Of a stretch of DNA of 42,525 bases, positions 22,968 to 30,284 are shown piece by piece; positions within the stretch are counted from its first letter, which is position 1; each line of letters starts with the position of its first letter. The DNA is from an uncultured Prevotella sp. Lineage in GTDB: Bacteria > Bacteroidota > Bacteroidia > Bacteroidales > Bacteroidaceae. The notes beneath the pieces were generated by a model that was given only the letters and a program-made list of their open reading frames with translations, was not told the origin of the DNA and searched no databases. The translations under genes were made by a program, and so were the position numbers. Location: NCBI GenBank assembly GCA_905233425.1, contig CAJOEC010000035.1:1-42525 (forward strand), written 5' to 3'.

Positions 22968-22975
22968 TAATTTTG
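22968..22975 (+). promoter_or_regulatory. -7 promoter box of parC
   Basis: TAATTTTG is followed 26 bp later by the parC ATG. A T-run precedes it; no TTTG is seen 19-20 bp upstream. Confidence 0.55.
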
Positions 22976-23001
22976 CAACGAAACTGAAAACCAAAGCCTT
23001 T

Positions 23002-25815
23002 ATGAATAACGATAACACAGAGGACACAGAGTTGACCGAGGGCACAGAAATGACCGAGACCCCAGAATCCCCAGAGGCCCCAGAATCCCCAAAGACCCCA
23101 GAAGCCCCACTGGCCCACTCAGACTACAAGCCCGTGAACCGCTTCGACGCCTCAGTGGTGCACCACCTGAGCGGCATGTACCAGAACTGGTTCCTCGACT
23201 ACGCCTCATACGTGATACTGGAGCGTGCCGTCCCCCACATCGAGGACGGCCTGAAACCCGTTCAACGCCGCATACTCCACTCGATGAAGCGCATGGACGA
23301 CGGCCGCTACAATAAGGTGGCCAACATTGTGGGCCACACCATGCAGTTCCACCCCCACGGCGACGCCTCTATCGGCGACGCCCTGGTGCAGATGGGCCAG
23401 AAGGAGCTGCTCATCGACACGCAGGGCAACTGGGGCAACATACTGACCGGCGACGATGCCGCCGCACCCCGATACATCGAGGCACGCCTGTCGAAGTTCG
23501 CCCTCGACACAGTCTTCAACCCCAAGACCACCGAATGGAAGCTCTCCTACGACGGGCGCAACAAGGAGCCTATTACCCTGCCCGTGAAATTCCCCCTGCT
23601 GCTGGCACAGGGCGCCGAGGGCATTGCCGTGGGCCTGGCCTCGAAAATCCTGCCACATAACTTCAACGAGATCTGCGACGCTGCCATCAGCTACCTGCAT
23701 GGCGAGGCGTTCCAGCTCTACCCCGACTTCCAGACGGGCGGCTCGATAGACGTGTCGAAATACAACGACGGACAGCGCGGAGGCACGCTGAAGGTGCGCG
23801 CCAAGATTGAGAAGCTCGACCAGAAAACGCTCGTCATCCGCGAGCTGCCCTTCTCGAAGACCGTCAACAGCCTCATAGACAGCATCAAGAAAGCCATCGA
23901 GAAAGGCAAGATAAAGGCCCGCCACGTCGACGACCTCACCGCCGCCACGGTGGAGATACAGGTGCAGCTCATGCCCGGCATCAGCAGCGACAAGACCATC
24001 GACGCGCTCTATGCCTTCACCGACTGCGAGATAAGCATATCGCCAAACTGCTGCGTCATCAAGGACCAGAAACCGCAGTTCCTTACCGTCAGCGACCTGC
24101 TGCGCGACAACGTTGAGCGCACAAAGGACCTAATACGCCAGGAACTGGAGATACGCCGCAACGAACTGATGGAGCAGCTGCACTTCATGTCGCTTGAGAA
24201 AATATTCATCGAGGAGCGCATCTACAAGGACAAGAAGTTCGAGCAGGCCCCCAATGTCGACACCGTGTGCGAGCATATCGACGACCGACTGACACCCTAC
24301 TACCCGCAGTTCATACGCGAGGTGACAAAGGACGACATACTGCGGCTCTTGGAGATAAAGATGCAGCGCATACTGAAGTTCAACAAGGACAAGGCCGACG
24401 AACTGATGGCCCGCATAAAGGCCGAGATAGAGGAGATAGACCGCGACCTGGCCAACCTCGTGGAGGTGACGGCACAGTGGTTCCAGTTCCTCAAGGACAA
24501 GTACGGCAAGAACCATCCGCGAATGACGGAGATACGCAACTTCGACACCATCGAGGCTACGAAGGTGGCCGAAGCCAACCAAAAACTCTACATCAACCGA
24601 CAGGAGGGGTTCATCGGCACAGGTCTGAAGAAGGACGAGTTCGTGTGCAACTGCTCCGACATCGACGACATCATCATCTTCTTCCGCGACGGCAAGTACA
24701 AGGTGGTGCGCGTGGCCGAGAAGCTCTTCGTGGGCAAGAACATACAGTATGTAGGTGTGTTCAAGAAGAGCGACCAGCGCACTATATATAATATTGTGTA
24801 CCGCGACGGCAAGAACGGCCCTTCATACATCAAGCGGTTCAACATCACGGGCATCACCCGCGACCGCGAGTACGACCTGACACAGGGCACGCCGGGTTCG
24901 AGGATTCTCTACTTCACCGCCAACCCCAACGGCGAGGCCGAGGTCATCAAGGTGACTCTCGACGCCAGCGTGCAGGCACAGAACGCCCGCGCAAACATCT
25001 TCCTGGAACGCTCCTTCGCCGACGTCATCATCAAGGGTCGGGCATCGAAGGGCAATCTGCTGACAAGGAAGCCCGTGCACCGCATATCGCTGAAGAGCCA
25101 GGGACGCTCGACGCTGGGCGGACGCAAGGTGTGGTTCGACCCCGACGTGAACCGACTGAACTACGACGAGCACGGACGACTGTTGGGAGAGTTCTTCGAC
25201 GACGACCAGATTCTCGTCGTACTGCAGAACGGCGACTTCTACCTCACCAACTTCGACGCCAACAACCACTACGAGGAGAACATACTGCGAATCGAGAAAT
25301 ACGAGCCAAAGAAGGTGTGGACAGCAGCCCTCTTCGATGCCGACAACCAAGGCTACCCCTACCTGAAGCGCTTCCAGATGGAGGCTACAAAGCGCAAGCA
25401 GAACTTCCTCGGCGAGAACACGGCCTCGAAGCTCATCCTTCTCTCCGACCAGGTCTACCCGCTCATTCGCGTCACCTACGGTGGTGCCGACGAGTCGCGT
25501 GACCCGGAGGACATCGACGCCGAGCAGTTCATCACAGTAAAAGGCTTCAAGGCCAAGGGTAAGCGCATAAGCACCTGGCAGATAGAGAGCATTGTGGAGT
25601 TGGAGCCGGTAAGGTTCCCAGAAGACGAAGCCCCCCTTTCGCCCCCCGAGGGGGGCACGATAGACCCCTCCGCCAATAAAACTATAGAAGCCCCCTCGGA
25701 GGCCGTAGGGGGGGCTTCACGGGAGGCTTCAGAGAACCTCGACCCCGATGCCGGCAAGAGCCAGCGCCAGATCATCGACGAGATGACGGGCCAGCTCAGC
25801 TTCGACTTCGAGTAG
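23002..25815 (+). CDS. parC: DNA topoisomerase IV subunit A (GyrA/ParC family)
   Basis: This 937-residue protein starts at ATG 23002. Residues about 45-500 form the breakage-reunion core: ILERAVPHIEDGLKPVQRR, HGDASIGDALVQM and the catalytic Tyr158 in AAPRYIEARLSKFA. A coiled region (about 385-500) and a degenerate C-terminal beta-pinwheel (about 530-860) follow, as in Bacteroidetes ParC. Two unusual additions are visible. Residues 5-37 are encoded by eleven 9-bp repeats rich in Thr-Glu and Pro-Glu. Residues about 876-906 (PLSPPEGG to EAVGGASREAS) are encoded by a palindromic element in frame near the C-terminus. Both lie outside the conserved core. No parE is adjacent. The 3' end overlaps the convergent vsr gene by 20 bp. 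Confidence 0.93.
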   Translation: MNNDNTEDTELTEGTEMTETPESPEAPESPKTPEAPLAHSDYKPVNRFDASVVHHLSGMYQNWFLDYASYVILERAVPHIEDGLKPVQRRILHSMKRMDDGRYNKVANIVGHTMQFHPHGDASIGDALVQMGQKELLIDTQGNWGNILTGDDAAAPRYIEARLSKFALDTVFNPKTTEWKLSYDGRNKEPITLPVKFPLLLAQGAEGIAVGLASKILPHNFNEICDAAISYLHGEAFQLYPDFQTGGSIDVSKYNDGQRGGTLKVRAKIEKLDQKTLVIRELPFSKTVNSLIDSIKKAIEKGKIKARHVDDLTAATVEIQVQLMPGISSDKTIDALYAFTDCEISISPNCCVIKDQKPQFLTVSDLLRDNVERTKDLIRQELEIRRNELMEQLHFMSLEKIFIEERIYKDKKFEQAPNVDTVCEHIDDRLTPYYPQFIREVTKDDILRLLEIKMQRILKFNKDKADELMARIKAEIEEIDRDLANLVEVTAQWFQFLKDKYGKNHPRMTEIRNFDTIEATKVAEANQKLYINRQEGFIGTGLKKDEFVCNCSDIDDIIIFFRDGKYKVVRVAEKLFVGKNIQYVGVFKKSDQRTIYNIVYRDGKNGPSYIKRFNITGITRDREYDLTQGTPGSRILYFTANPNGEAEVIKVTLDASVQAQNARANIFLERSFADVIIKGRASKGNLLTRKPVHRISLKSQGRSTLGGRKVWFDPDVNRLNYDEHGRLLGEFFDDDQILVVLQNGDFYLTNFDANNHYEENILRIEKYEPKKVWTAALFDADNQGYPYLKRFQMEATKRKQNFLGENTASKLILLSDQVYPLIRVTYGGADESRDPEDIDAEQFITVKGFKAKGKRISTWQIESIVELEPVRFPEDEAPLSPPEGGTIDPSANKTIEAPSEAVGGASREASENLDPDAGKSQRQIIDEMTGQLSFDFE
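23015..23113 (+). repeat. 9-bp tandem array encoding the ParC N-terminus
   Basis: Eleven units follow each other without a gap: ACACAGAGG, ACACAGAGT, TGACCGAGG, GCACAGAAA, TGACCGAGA, then CCCCAGAAT-type units to CCCCACTGG. Two subfamilies are joined (ACACAGAGG and CCCCAGAAT). The array begins 13 bp after the start codon. Confidence 0.85.
25627..25718 (+). repeat. Palindromic element in frame within parC
   Basis: The left arm (25627-25656, GAAGCCCCCC... ) and the right arm (25690-25718, ...GGGGGGGCTTC) are imperfect inverted repeats of about 29 bp around a 33-bp spacer. The reading frame stays open across the element, adding a Pro/Gly/Ser-rich stretch to the tail of ParC. Confidence 0.85.
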
Positions 25816-26356
25816 GAGCCTCGTCCTCGGCGGCCTTCAGATAGTCACCGCTCTCCTCCTCCAGCTTTGGATAAGGCCGTTTCACGGTGTGGTCTTCGAG
25901 GAAAATGCGATTGAGCGTGAAGGCTATCGATTTCAGAGTCTCCTCCCTGCGCTTGGGTGTCAGCTCGCACTCCCAAACGGTGATGCAATGCCAGCCCATC
26001 GCTGCCAGTCTGCGCTGCTCCTCCTTGTCGCGCTCCTTGTTGCGACGTATCTTCGCAACCCAGAACTCGCGGTTCGTACTGGGAATCTTGCAGCAGTCGG
26101 AGTTAACGACCGTCGACTGTGAATCGGCAATATGCAAATCAACATTGTGTCCGTGCCAGAAACAGCCGTTCACGAAGATGCACGTCCTGTATTTTCTCAG
26201 CACGAGGTCGGGGTGTCCGGGCAGCCGCTTATAGTTAAGCCGGTATCTGAACCCCCTCTTCCACAGTCCACGGCGCACGACCATCTCAGGCTTCGTGTCC
26301 TTCGAGCGGATTGCCGCCATGCACTTGTGGCGCTGTTCTGCTGAGAGTTTATCCAT
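25796..26356 (-). CDS. vsr: Very short patch repair endonuclease (Vsr)
   Basis: This 186-residue protein starts MDKLSAEQRHKCMAAIRSKDTKPE. The Vsr signature is clear: LPGHPDLVL with D50 (equivalent to the catalytic Asp of E. coli Vsr), FVNGCFWHGH (residues 61-70) and a C-terminal region with RRNKERDKE and GWHCITVWECEL. Family members nick 5' of a T in T:G mismatches created by deamination of 5-methylcytosine. No cytosine methyltransferase is found in this window, so the matching methylase must be elsewhere or absent. The gene is convergent with parC and shares 20 bp with its end. Confidence 0.93.
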   Translation of the reverse strand: MDKLSAEQRHKCMAAIRSKDTKPEMVVRRGLWKRGFRYRLNYKRLPGHPDLVLRKYRTCIFVNGCFWHGHNVDLHIADSQSTVVNSDCCKIPSTNREFWVAKIRRNKERDKEEQRRLAAMGWHCITVWECELTPKRREETLKSIAFTLNRIFLEDHTVKRPYPKLEEESGDYLKAAEDEAPTRSRS

Positions 26357-26378
26357 GGCTGACTACGTACTTTAACAA

Positions 26379-27566
26379 CTACCACTGCAGATGGCGGAAA
26401 TTGACGATGCCGTTATCCGTCTGCGGGTTCTCCTGTTGGCCGTCGTAGACGACAGTGGTCTTCAGTAGCCGCTCCCTCAGCAGGGGGCGCAAGTAGTTCA
26501 TGCTCGAGAAGAATTCGGCGTTCCATGTCTGTGCCGACTTCACCTCGTAGGCCTCCACCAGGTTGGGCGGCAGGATGCGCAGCACGTCGACCTCGCGCTG
26601 GCTCTTGTCGCGGTAGAAGAACAGCTGCTGGTGGTTGTTGCCACGATTCAGGTCGAGTTTCTGCATGTCGTTGATTACCATGTTCTCAAACAGCGACCCA
26701 CGCAACGGGTGCACGTCCATTTGCTGCTCAGTTGTGATGCCTAAAAGGAAAGCCGCCATACCCGTGTCGTAGAAATAGAGCTTCGGCGTCTTCGTCAACC
26801 GCTTGCCTATATTGGTATAGTAGGGGTGCAACAGATAGACCACGTAGGAGGCGGCAAGGATGCTAAGCCAGTTACGGATAGTATTGACTGAGACCCCCAC
26901 CTCGTTGGACACCGCCGAGGCATTGAACTCCTGTCCTACGCGGCTGGCACACAGGCGGATGAAAGTCTGGAATGCCTGCAGGTCTTTCACATTGATGAGT
27001 GTTCGCATGTCGCGCTCTATATACGTGGTGTAGTAGTTGGACAGCAGCGACTGGCGGGCAAACTCGTTGTCGGCCATCCACACTGCCGGGAAACCGCCGT
27101 AGAGCAACATCTTCGACGTGGATGCATCGGGCTGGTGACTAAGAATCTCCTGCGTGCTGAGCGGCAGCAGCGAGTAGACTGCGGTGCGTCCCGCCATAGA
27201 CTGCGTTATTCGCTCCATCAGCGCAAAATTGCTGCTGCCCGTCACGATGTAGTGGTGCTGGTCGTTGCCACGGAAGCGATCCTCGTCCACCATCACCTGT
27301 ATATAGGAGAAGATGGTGGGAAAATGGTGTGCCTCGTCGATAATCACACCCTTCGGGTAGCGATTGAAGAATGCCTTGGGGTCGGACTGCACCTCGGCCA
27401 ATGTATCGGCATCCTCAAGGCTGACATAAGGCAGGTCTGGAAACTGCTCGCGGCAGAGCGTTGTCTTGCCCGACTGACGCGGTCCGGTCAGTGTAATGAC
27501 GGGTAAATAGCTGAACGTACCTGAAATGGACGATGCTAACGTTCTGGATATAAGTGGCTTGCTCAT
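26379..27566 (-). CDS. Orphan AAA ATPase with DUF4143 domain
   Basis: This 395-residue protein starts at ATG 27566 (MSKPLISRTLASSISG). The ATPase core (AAA_14 type) has Walker A GPRQSGKTT, Walker B GVIIDEAHHFP and the sensor YIVTGSSNF. The C-terminal DUF4143 domain begins near residue 170 and contains RGSLFENMVI followed by FYRDKSQREVDVL and VEAYEVKSA, a D...ExK-like nuclease core. It is one of three orphan ATPases in this window (with 18515 and 41108). The promoter at 27604-27635 is close to consensus. Function is unknown; the ExK-like core suggests nucleic acid cleavage, which has not been shown for the family as far as I know. Confidence 0.9.
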   Translation of the reverse strand: MSKPLISRTLASSISGTFSYLPVITLTGPRQSGKTTLCREQFPDLPYVSLEDADTLAEVQSDPKAFFNRYPKGVIIDEAHHFPTIFSYIQVMVDEDRFRGNDQHHYIVTGSSNFALMERITQSMAGRTAVYSLLPLSTQEILSHQPDASTSKMLLYGGFPAVWMADNEFARQSLLSNYYTTYIERDMRTLINVKDLQAFQTFIRLCASRVGQEFNASAVSNEVGVSVNTIRNWLSILAASYVVYLLHPYYTNIGKRLTKTPKLYFYDTGMAAFLLGITTEQQMDVHPLRGSLFENMVINDMQKLDLNRGNNHQQLFFYRDKSQREVDVLRILPPNLVEAYEVKSAQTWNAEFFSSMNYLRPLLRERLLKTTVVYDGQQENPQTDNGIVNFRHLQW

Positions 27567-27603
27567 AGACTGGACAAATTTGCAATTGAACTGAAAATTT
27601 GGC

Positions 27604-27635
27604 CAAAGGTACAACTTTTCCCGCAAACCACCAAA
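27604..27635 (-). promoter_or_regulatory. Bacteroidetes promoter of the DUF4143 ATPase gene
   Basis: On the minus strand TTTG (27635-27632) and TACCTTTG (27611-27604) are separated by 20 bp. The ATG is 38 bp downstream. Confidence 0.7.
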
Positions 27636-27656
27636 TTTTTCGCGTCTTTTTCGTTC

Positions 27657-27691
27657 AAAAATCCCACCGTGGGTCACGGTGGGATCTTTTT
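27657..27691 (-). terminator. Terminator of the rng gene
   Basis: ATCCCACCGTG and CACGGTGGGAT (27661-27671 and 27675-27685) form a perfect 11-bp stem with a 3-nt loop. The plus strand has AAAA on the left and TTTTTT on the right, so the structure can work in both directions. On the minus strand it follows the rng stop directly. Confidence 0.85.
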
Positions 27692-29263
27692 TCATGCTTC
27701 GTTTTCCTCCCTCATGTCGATGAACTCTCGGTTGGAATCGTAGAACTCATACTGTAGGAACGCCAGTTTTTGGCTTGCGACGACTCGGATGCCCAGTCCG
27801 TATTTCATCTGCCAGCGGAGCCTTAGCGAGAACACGCCCTGATTGATGTAGGCCGCCACGTAGGGGTGCACGTGTAGCGTGAAACGCTTTATGCCTATCT
27901 GGTTCACCAAGCGGTCAACCTTGCTCTCAAGCTGGTCGGTGAACAGGATGCTCGACTTTATCTTTCCCGTGCCGTGGCATGTGGGGCAACTCTCCTCCAC
28001 GGCCACGTCCATGGCGGGACGGACGCGCTGGCGGGTGATCTGCATCAGCCCGAACTTCGACAGCGGCAGGATGTTGTGGCGTGCGCGGTCTTTCTTCATG
28101 TTCTCGCACATGCGCTCGTAGAGCATCTGGCGGTCTTCGGCCAGGTTCATGTCGATGAAGTCGACGACGATGATGCCGCCCATGTCGCGCAGTCGCAACT
28201 GTCGGGCCAGCTCGTCGGCGGCTCCGAGGTTGGTCTCAAGTGCGTTTGCCTCCTGACCGTTTTCTTTCTTGATGCGCGTTCCGCTGTTCACGTCGACAAC
28301 ATGCATGGCCTCGGTGTGCTCGATGATGAGATATGCGCCGTGCTTGTAGTTCACCGTGCGTCCGAATCCTGACTTCAGCTGCTTTGTGACATTGAAATTG
28401 TCGAAGATGGGCACCTTGCCGGTGTAGGGCTTCACGATATCGGTCTTCTCAGGAGCTATCAGCGCCACGTAGTCGCGTATCTGCTGGTATATCTCGTCGT
28501 TGTTCACGTATATACCATCGTAGGTGGGGTTGAATAGGTCGCGGAGCAATGCCACGGCACGTGCCTGTTCCTCGAAGACCATTAGCGGCACTTGGGTGGA
28601 TTGCTGTACTCGGGTGATGGCATCCTCCCATCGCTTCAGCAGCACTTTAAGCTCCTGGTCGAGCTCGGCGGCCTTTTTTCCCTCGGCCACGGTGCGCACT
28701 ATAATGCCGAAATTCTTCGGCTTCATGCTCTGCATGAGCTGTTTCAGGCGGCTACGCTCCTCACTGCGCTTGATTTTGCTGCTCACCGACACTTTGTCGC
28801 CAAAGGGTATGAGCACGATGTTGCGCCCGGCAAAACTCAGCTCGCATGTCAGTCGCGGGCCTTTGGTGTTGATGGGTTCCTTGACCACCTGCACCAGTAT
28901 CTCCTGGCCTACTTTCAGGTAGTTCTGAATGCTGCCTTCTTTGGGCATTTCGGGCATCATGGTGGCCTTCTGTATGGGGAAGAGCTTCTTCCTGTCGCTG
29001 GTCACCTGTTTGAGGTATTTCTCGTATGAGCTGAACTGCAGCCCCATGTCGAGATAATGGAGGAAGGCGTCTTTTTCAGAGCCTACGTCAACGAAGCAAG
29101 CGTTGAGTCCGGGCATGAGTTTCTTCACCCGTCCAAAGTAGATGTTGCCCACAGCAAAAGAAGCCTCCCGAGGCTCGTTCTGGTATTCCACCAGACTCTT
29201 GTCCTCGAGTAGTGCAATGGAGATGTCCTTGGGCTGCACATCGATGATTACTTCGCTTGTCAT
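27692..29263 (-). CDS. rng: Ribonuclease E/G family endoribonuclease
   Basis: This 523-residue protein starts MTSEVIIDVQPKDISIALLED. An S1-like domain lies at about 35-130 (GNIYFGRVKKLMPGLNACFVDVG), then the catalytic region with FGIIVRTVAEG, VVDVNSGT and GGIIVVDFIDM (the two Asp of the DNase-I-like core). The zinc-link segment is CPTCHGTG near residue 430. Length and layout fit RNase G rather than the long RNase E. It processes rRNA and mRNA in the cytoplasm. The gene follows those for HU and the small ribosomal protein, a usual order in Bacteroidetes, with a hairpin (29293-29346) between. Confidence 0.94.
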   Translation of the reverse strand: MTSEVIIDVQPKDISIALLEDKSLVEYQNEPREASFAVGNIYFGRVKKLMPGLNACFVDVGSEKDAFLHYLDMGLQFSSYEKYLKQVTSDRKKLFPIQKATMMPEMPKEGSIQNYLKVGQEILVQVVKEPINTKGPRLTCELSFAGRNIVLIPFGDKVSVSSKIKRSEERSRLKQLMQSMKPKNFGIIVRTVAEGKKAAELDQELKVLLKRWEDAITRVQQSTQVPLMVFEEQARAVALLRDLFNPTYDGIYVNNDEIYQQIRDYVALIAPEKTDIVKPYTGKVPIFDNFNVTKQLKSGFGRTVNYKHGAYLIIEHTEAMHVVDVNSGTRIKKENGQEANALETNLGAADELARQLRLRDMGGIIVVDFIDMNLAEDRQMLYERMCENMKKDRARHNILPLSKFGLMQITRQRVRPAMDVAVEESCPTCHGTGKIKSSILFTDQLESKVDRLVNQIGIKRFTLHVHPYVAAYINQGVFSLRLRWQMKYGLGIRVVASQKLAFLQYEFYDSNREFIDMREENEA

Positions 29264-29292
29264 TGAATGATGAAATAAAAAAAATGTAAACT

Positions 29293-29346
29293 AAAAAAAG
29301 GAATTTGCCCCGCTTGGCAAAGCACATGGGGGCATACTCCTTTCAT
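29293..29346 (-). terminator. Terminator or attenuator between the ribosomal protein gene and rng
   Basis: On the minus strand AAAGGA-GTAT-GCCCC pairs with GGGGC-AAAT-TCCTTT around the loop, and a run of seven T follows. It lies 30 bp upstream of the rng start and so could let only part of the upstream transcription continue into rng. Confidence 0.7.
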
Positions 29347-29380
29347 TTCTTTCTTGCGCTATAGCACAATGACCGTCGGC

Positions 29381-29470
29381 TTACTTGCTCTTATGACGGT
29401 TCTTGCGCAGTCTCTTCTTGCGCTTGTGAGTGGCCATCTTGTGACCCTTTTTCTTTTTTCCGTTTGGCAT
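29381..29470 (-). CDS. Small basic ribosomal protein (mS38/bS22-like, AURKAIP1/COX24 domain)
   Basis: This very short gene encodes 29 residues: MPNGKKKKGHKMATHKRKKR and then LRKNRHKSK. The THKRKKRLRKNRHK core matches small proteins annotated in Bacteroidetes as AURKAIP1/COX24-domain proteins, homologues of mitochondrial mS38 and actinobacterial bS22, which bind 16S rRNA in the small subunit. It is easily missed by gene finders. It lies between the HU gene and rng on the same strand. The identification rests on the distinctive basic pattern and the gene order. Confidence 0.85.
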   Translation of the reverse strand: MPNGKKKKGHKMATHKRKKRLRKNRHKSK

Positions 29471-29529
29471 AATGTTAATTATTAAATGATTTATATTATA
29501 TATATTATTGTATAAGGAGATACTCCCGC

Positions 29530-29811
29530 TTAGTGTCTGTCCATACGGTCGATGAAGCTCTTACATGGCTTGAATGCCGGCAGGTCGTGGGCATCGATGA
29601 CCAGTGTGGTGTTCTTCGATATGTTACGTGCGGTTTTCTTTGCACGGTGCTTCACTATGTAACTGCCGAATCCACGAAGGTAGACATTCTCCTTATTATC
29701 GGCCAGGCTCATGCGTATTTCTTCCATGAAAGCCTCCACCACCGTAGACACTTCTTTTGGTGGAAGACCCGTCTGCTGGGCTATTGACTTAACGATTTCT
29801 GCTTTAGTCAT
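29530..29811 (-). CDS. HU-family DNA-binding protein
   Basis: This 93-residue protein has the full HU/IHF fold: MTKAEIVKSIAQQTGL, then the GFGSYIVKHRAKKTARN loop start, and NTTLVIDAHDLPAFKPCKSF at the C-terminal part of the DNA-binding arm. It bends and packages chromosomal DNA, probably as a homodimer. A minus-strand TATCTTTG box (29866-29859) gives a leader of about 45 nt. The upstream region is shared with the divergent promoter at 29917. Confidence 0.95.
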   Translation of the reverse strand: MTKAEIVKSIAQQTGLPPKEVSTVVEAFMEEIRMSLADNKENVYLRGFGSYIVKHRAKKTARNISKNTTLVIDAHDLPAFKPCKSFIDRMDRH

Positions 29812-29916
29812 TGTACTTGATTTTTATGTGTTTCACAATGTTTAATAATTTCGGGCTGCAAAGATACTCATTTTCAGCGTGATAAGAAAATTTTTTTGCT
29901 CTTTTTAATTATTTTC

Positions 29917-29948
29917 TTTGGTTGTCACAATATTTCTTCGTACTTTTG
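29917..29948 (+). promoter_or_regulatory. Bacteroidetes promoter for the 29978-thrA operon
   Basis: TTTG (29917-29920) and TACTTTTG (29941-29948) are separated by 20 bp. It drives the small membrane protein gene and, very likely, thrA and the homoserine-kinase candidate. Confidence 0.75.
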
Positions 29949-29977
29949 CACCCGAAAACATTAAAAACACATCTATT

Positions 29978-30280
29978 ATGAAGCAGACAGACTGGCCAAA
30001 CGTGTTGCTGCTGGCCTATTGTGGTTCTTTGTTGTTTTTTGCCGTGGCGTTTGCCATAATAGGCTATTTGTCGCTGAACAACAGCATCGACTGGCATGTT
30101 GTAACCTATCTTACAGCCATCTTCGGCATTGCCCAGGCGATAACTACTATTGTGGTTCCCCTGAGCATGACCAAGATGTCGATGAAAACAGCAGCCTTCG
30201 TGGTTGTGGCACTGGCAATGATCATCACCATAGCAACGCTCGTGCAGCGCATCATTCACACAGCAAACTTAGAGTTTTAA
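29978..30280 (+). CDS. Small membrane protein upstream of thrA
   Basis: This 100-residue protein starts at ATG 29978 (MKQTDWPNVLLLAYCGS). Three hydrophobic helices are predicted: about 10-33 (LLLAYCGSLLFFAVAFAIIG), about 40-65 and about 71-90 (AAFVVVALAMIITIATLV). No family is recognised. It ends 4 bp before the thrA start and shares the thrA promoter, so a link to amino-acid metabolism or transport is possible; the sequence itself gives no evidence for it. Confidence 0.75.
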   Translation: MKQTDWPNVLLLAYCGSLLFFAVAFAIIGYLSLNNSIDWHVVTYLTAIFGIAQAITTIVVPLSMTKMSMKTAAFVVVALAMIITIATLVQRIIHTANLEF

Positions 30281-30284
30281 GATA

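Larger units (their letters stand above)
22589..23001. other. Divergent intergenic region
   Basis: This 413-bp region separates the divergent phosphatase and parC genes. It holds the -7 box of the phosphatase gene (22629-22636), three 22-bp-spaced palindromes (22784-22846) and the parC -7 box (22968-22975). No coding sequence is supported. Confidence 0.6.
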
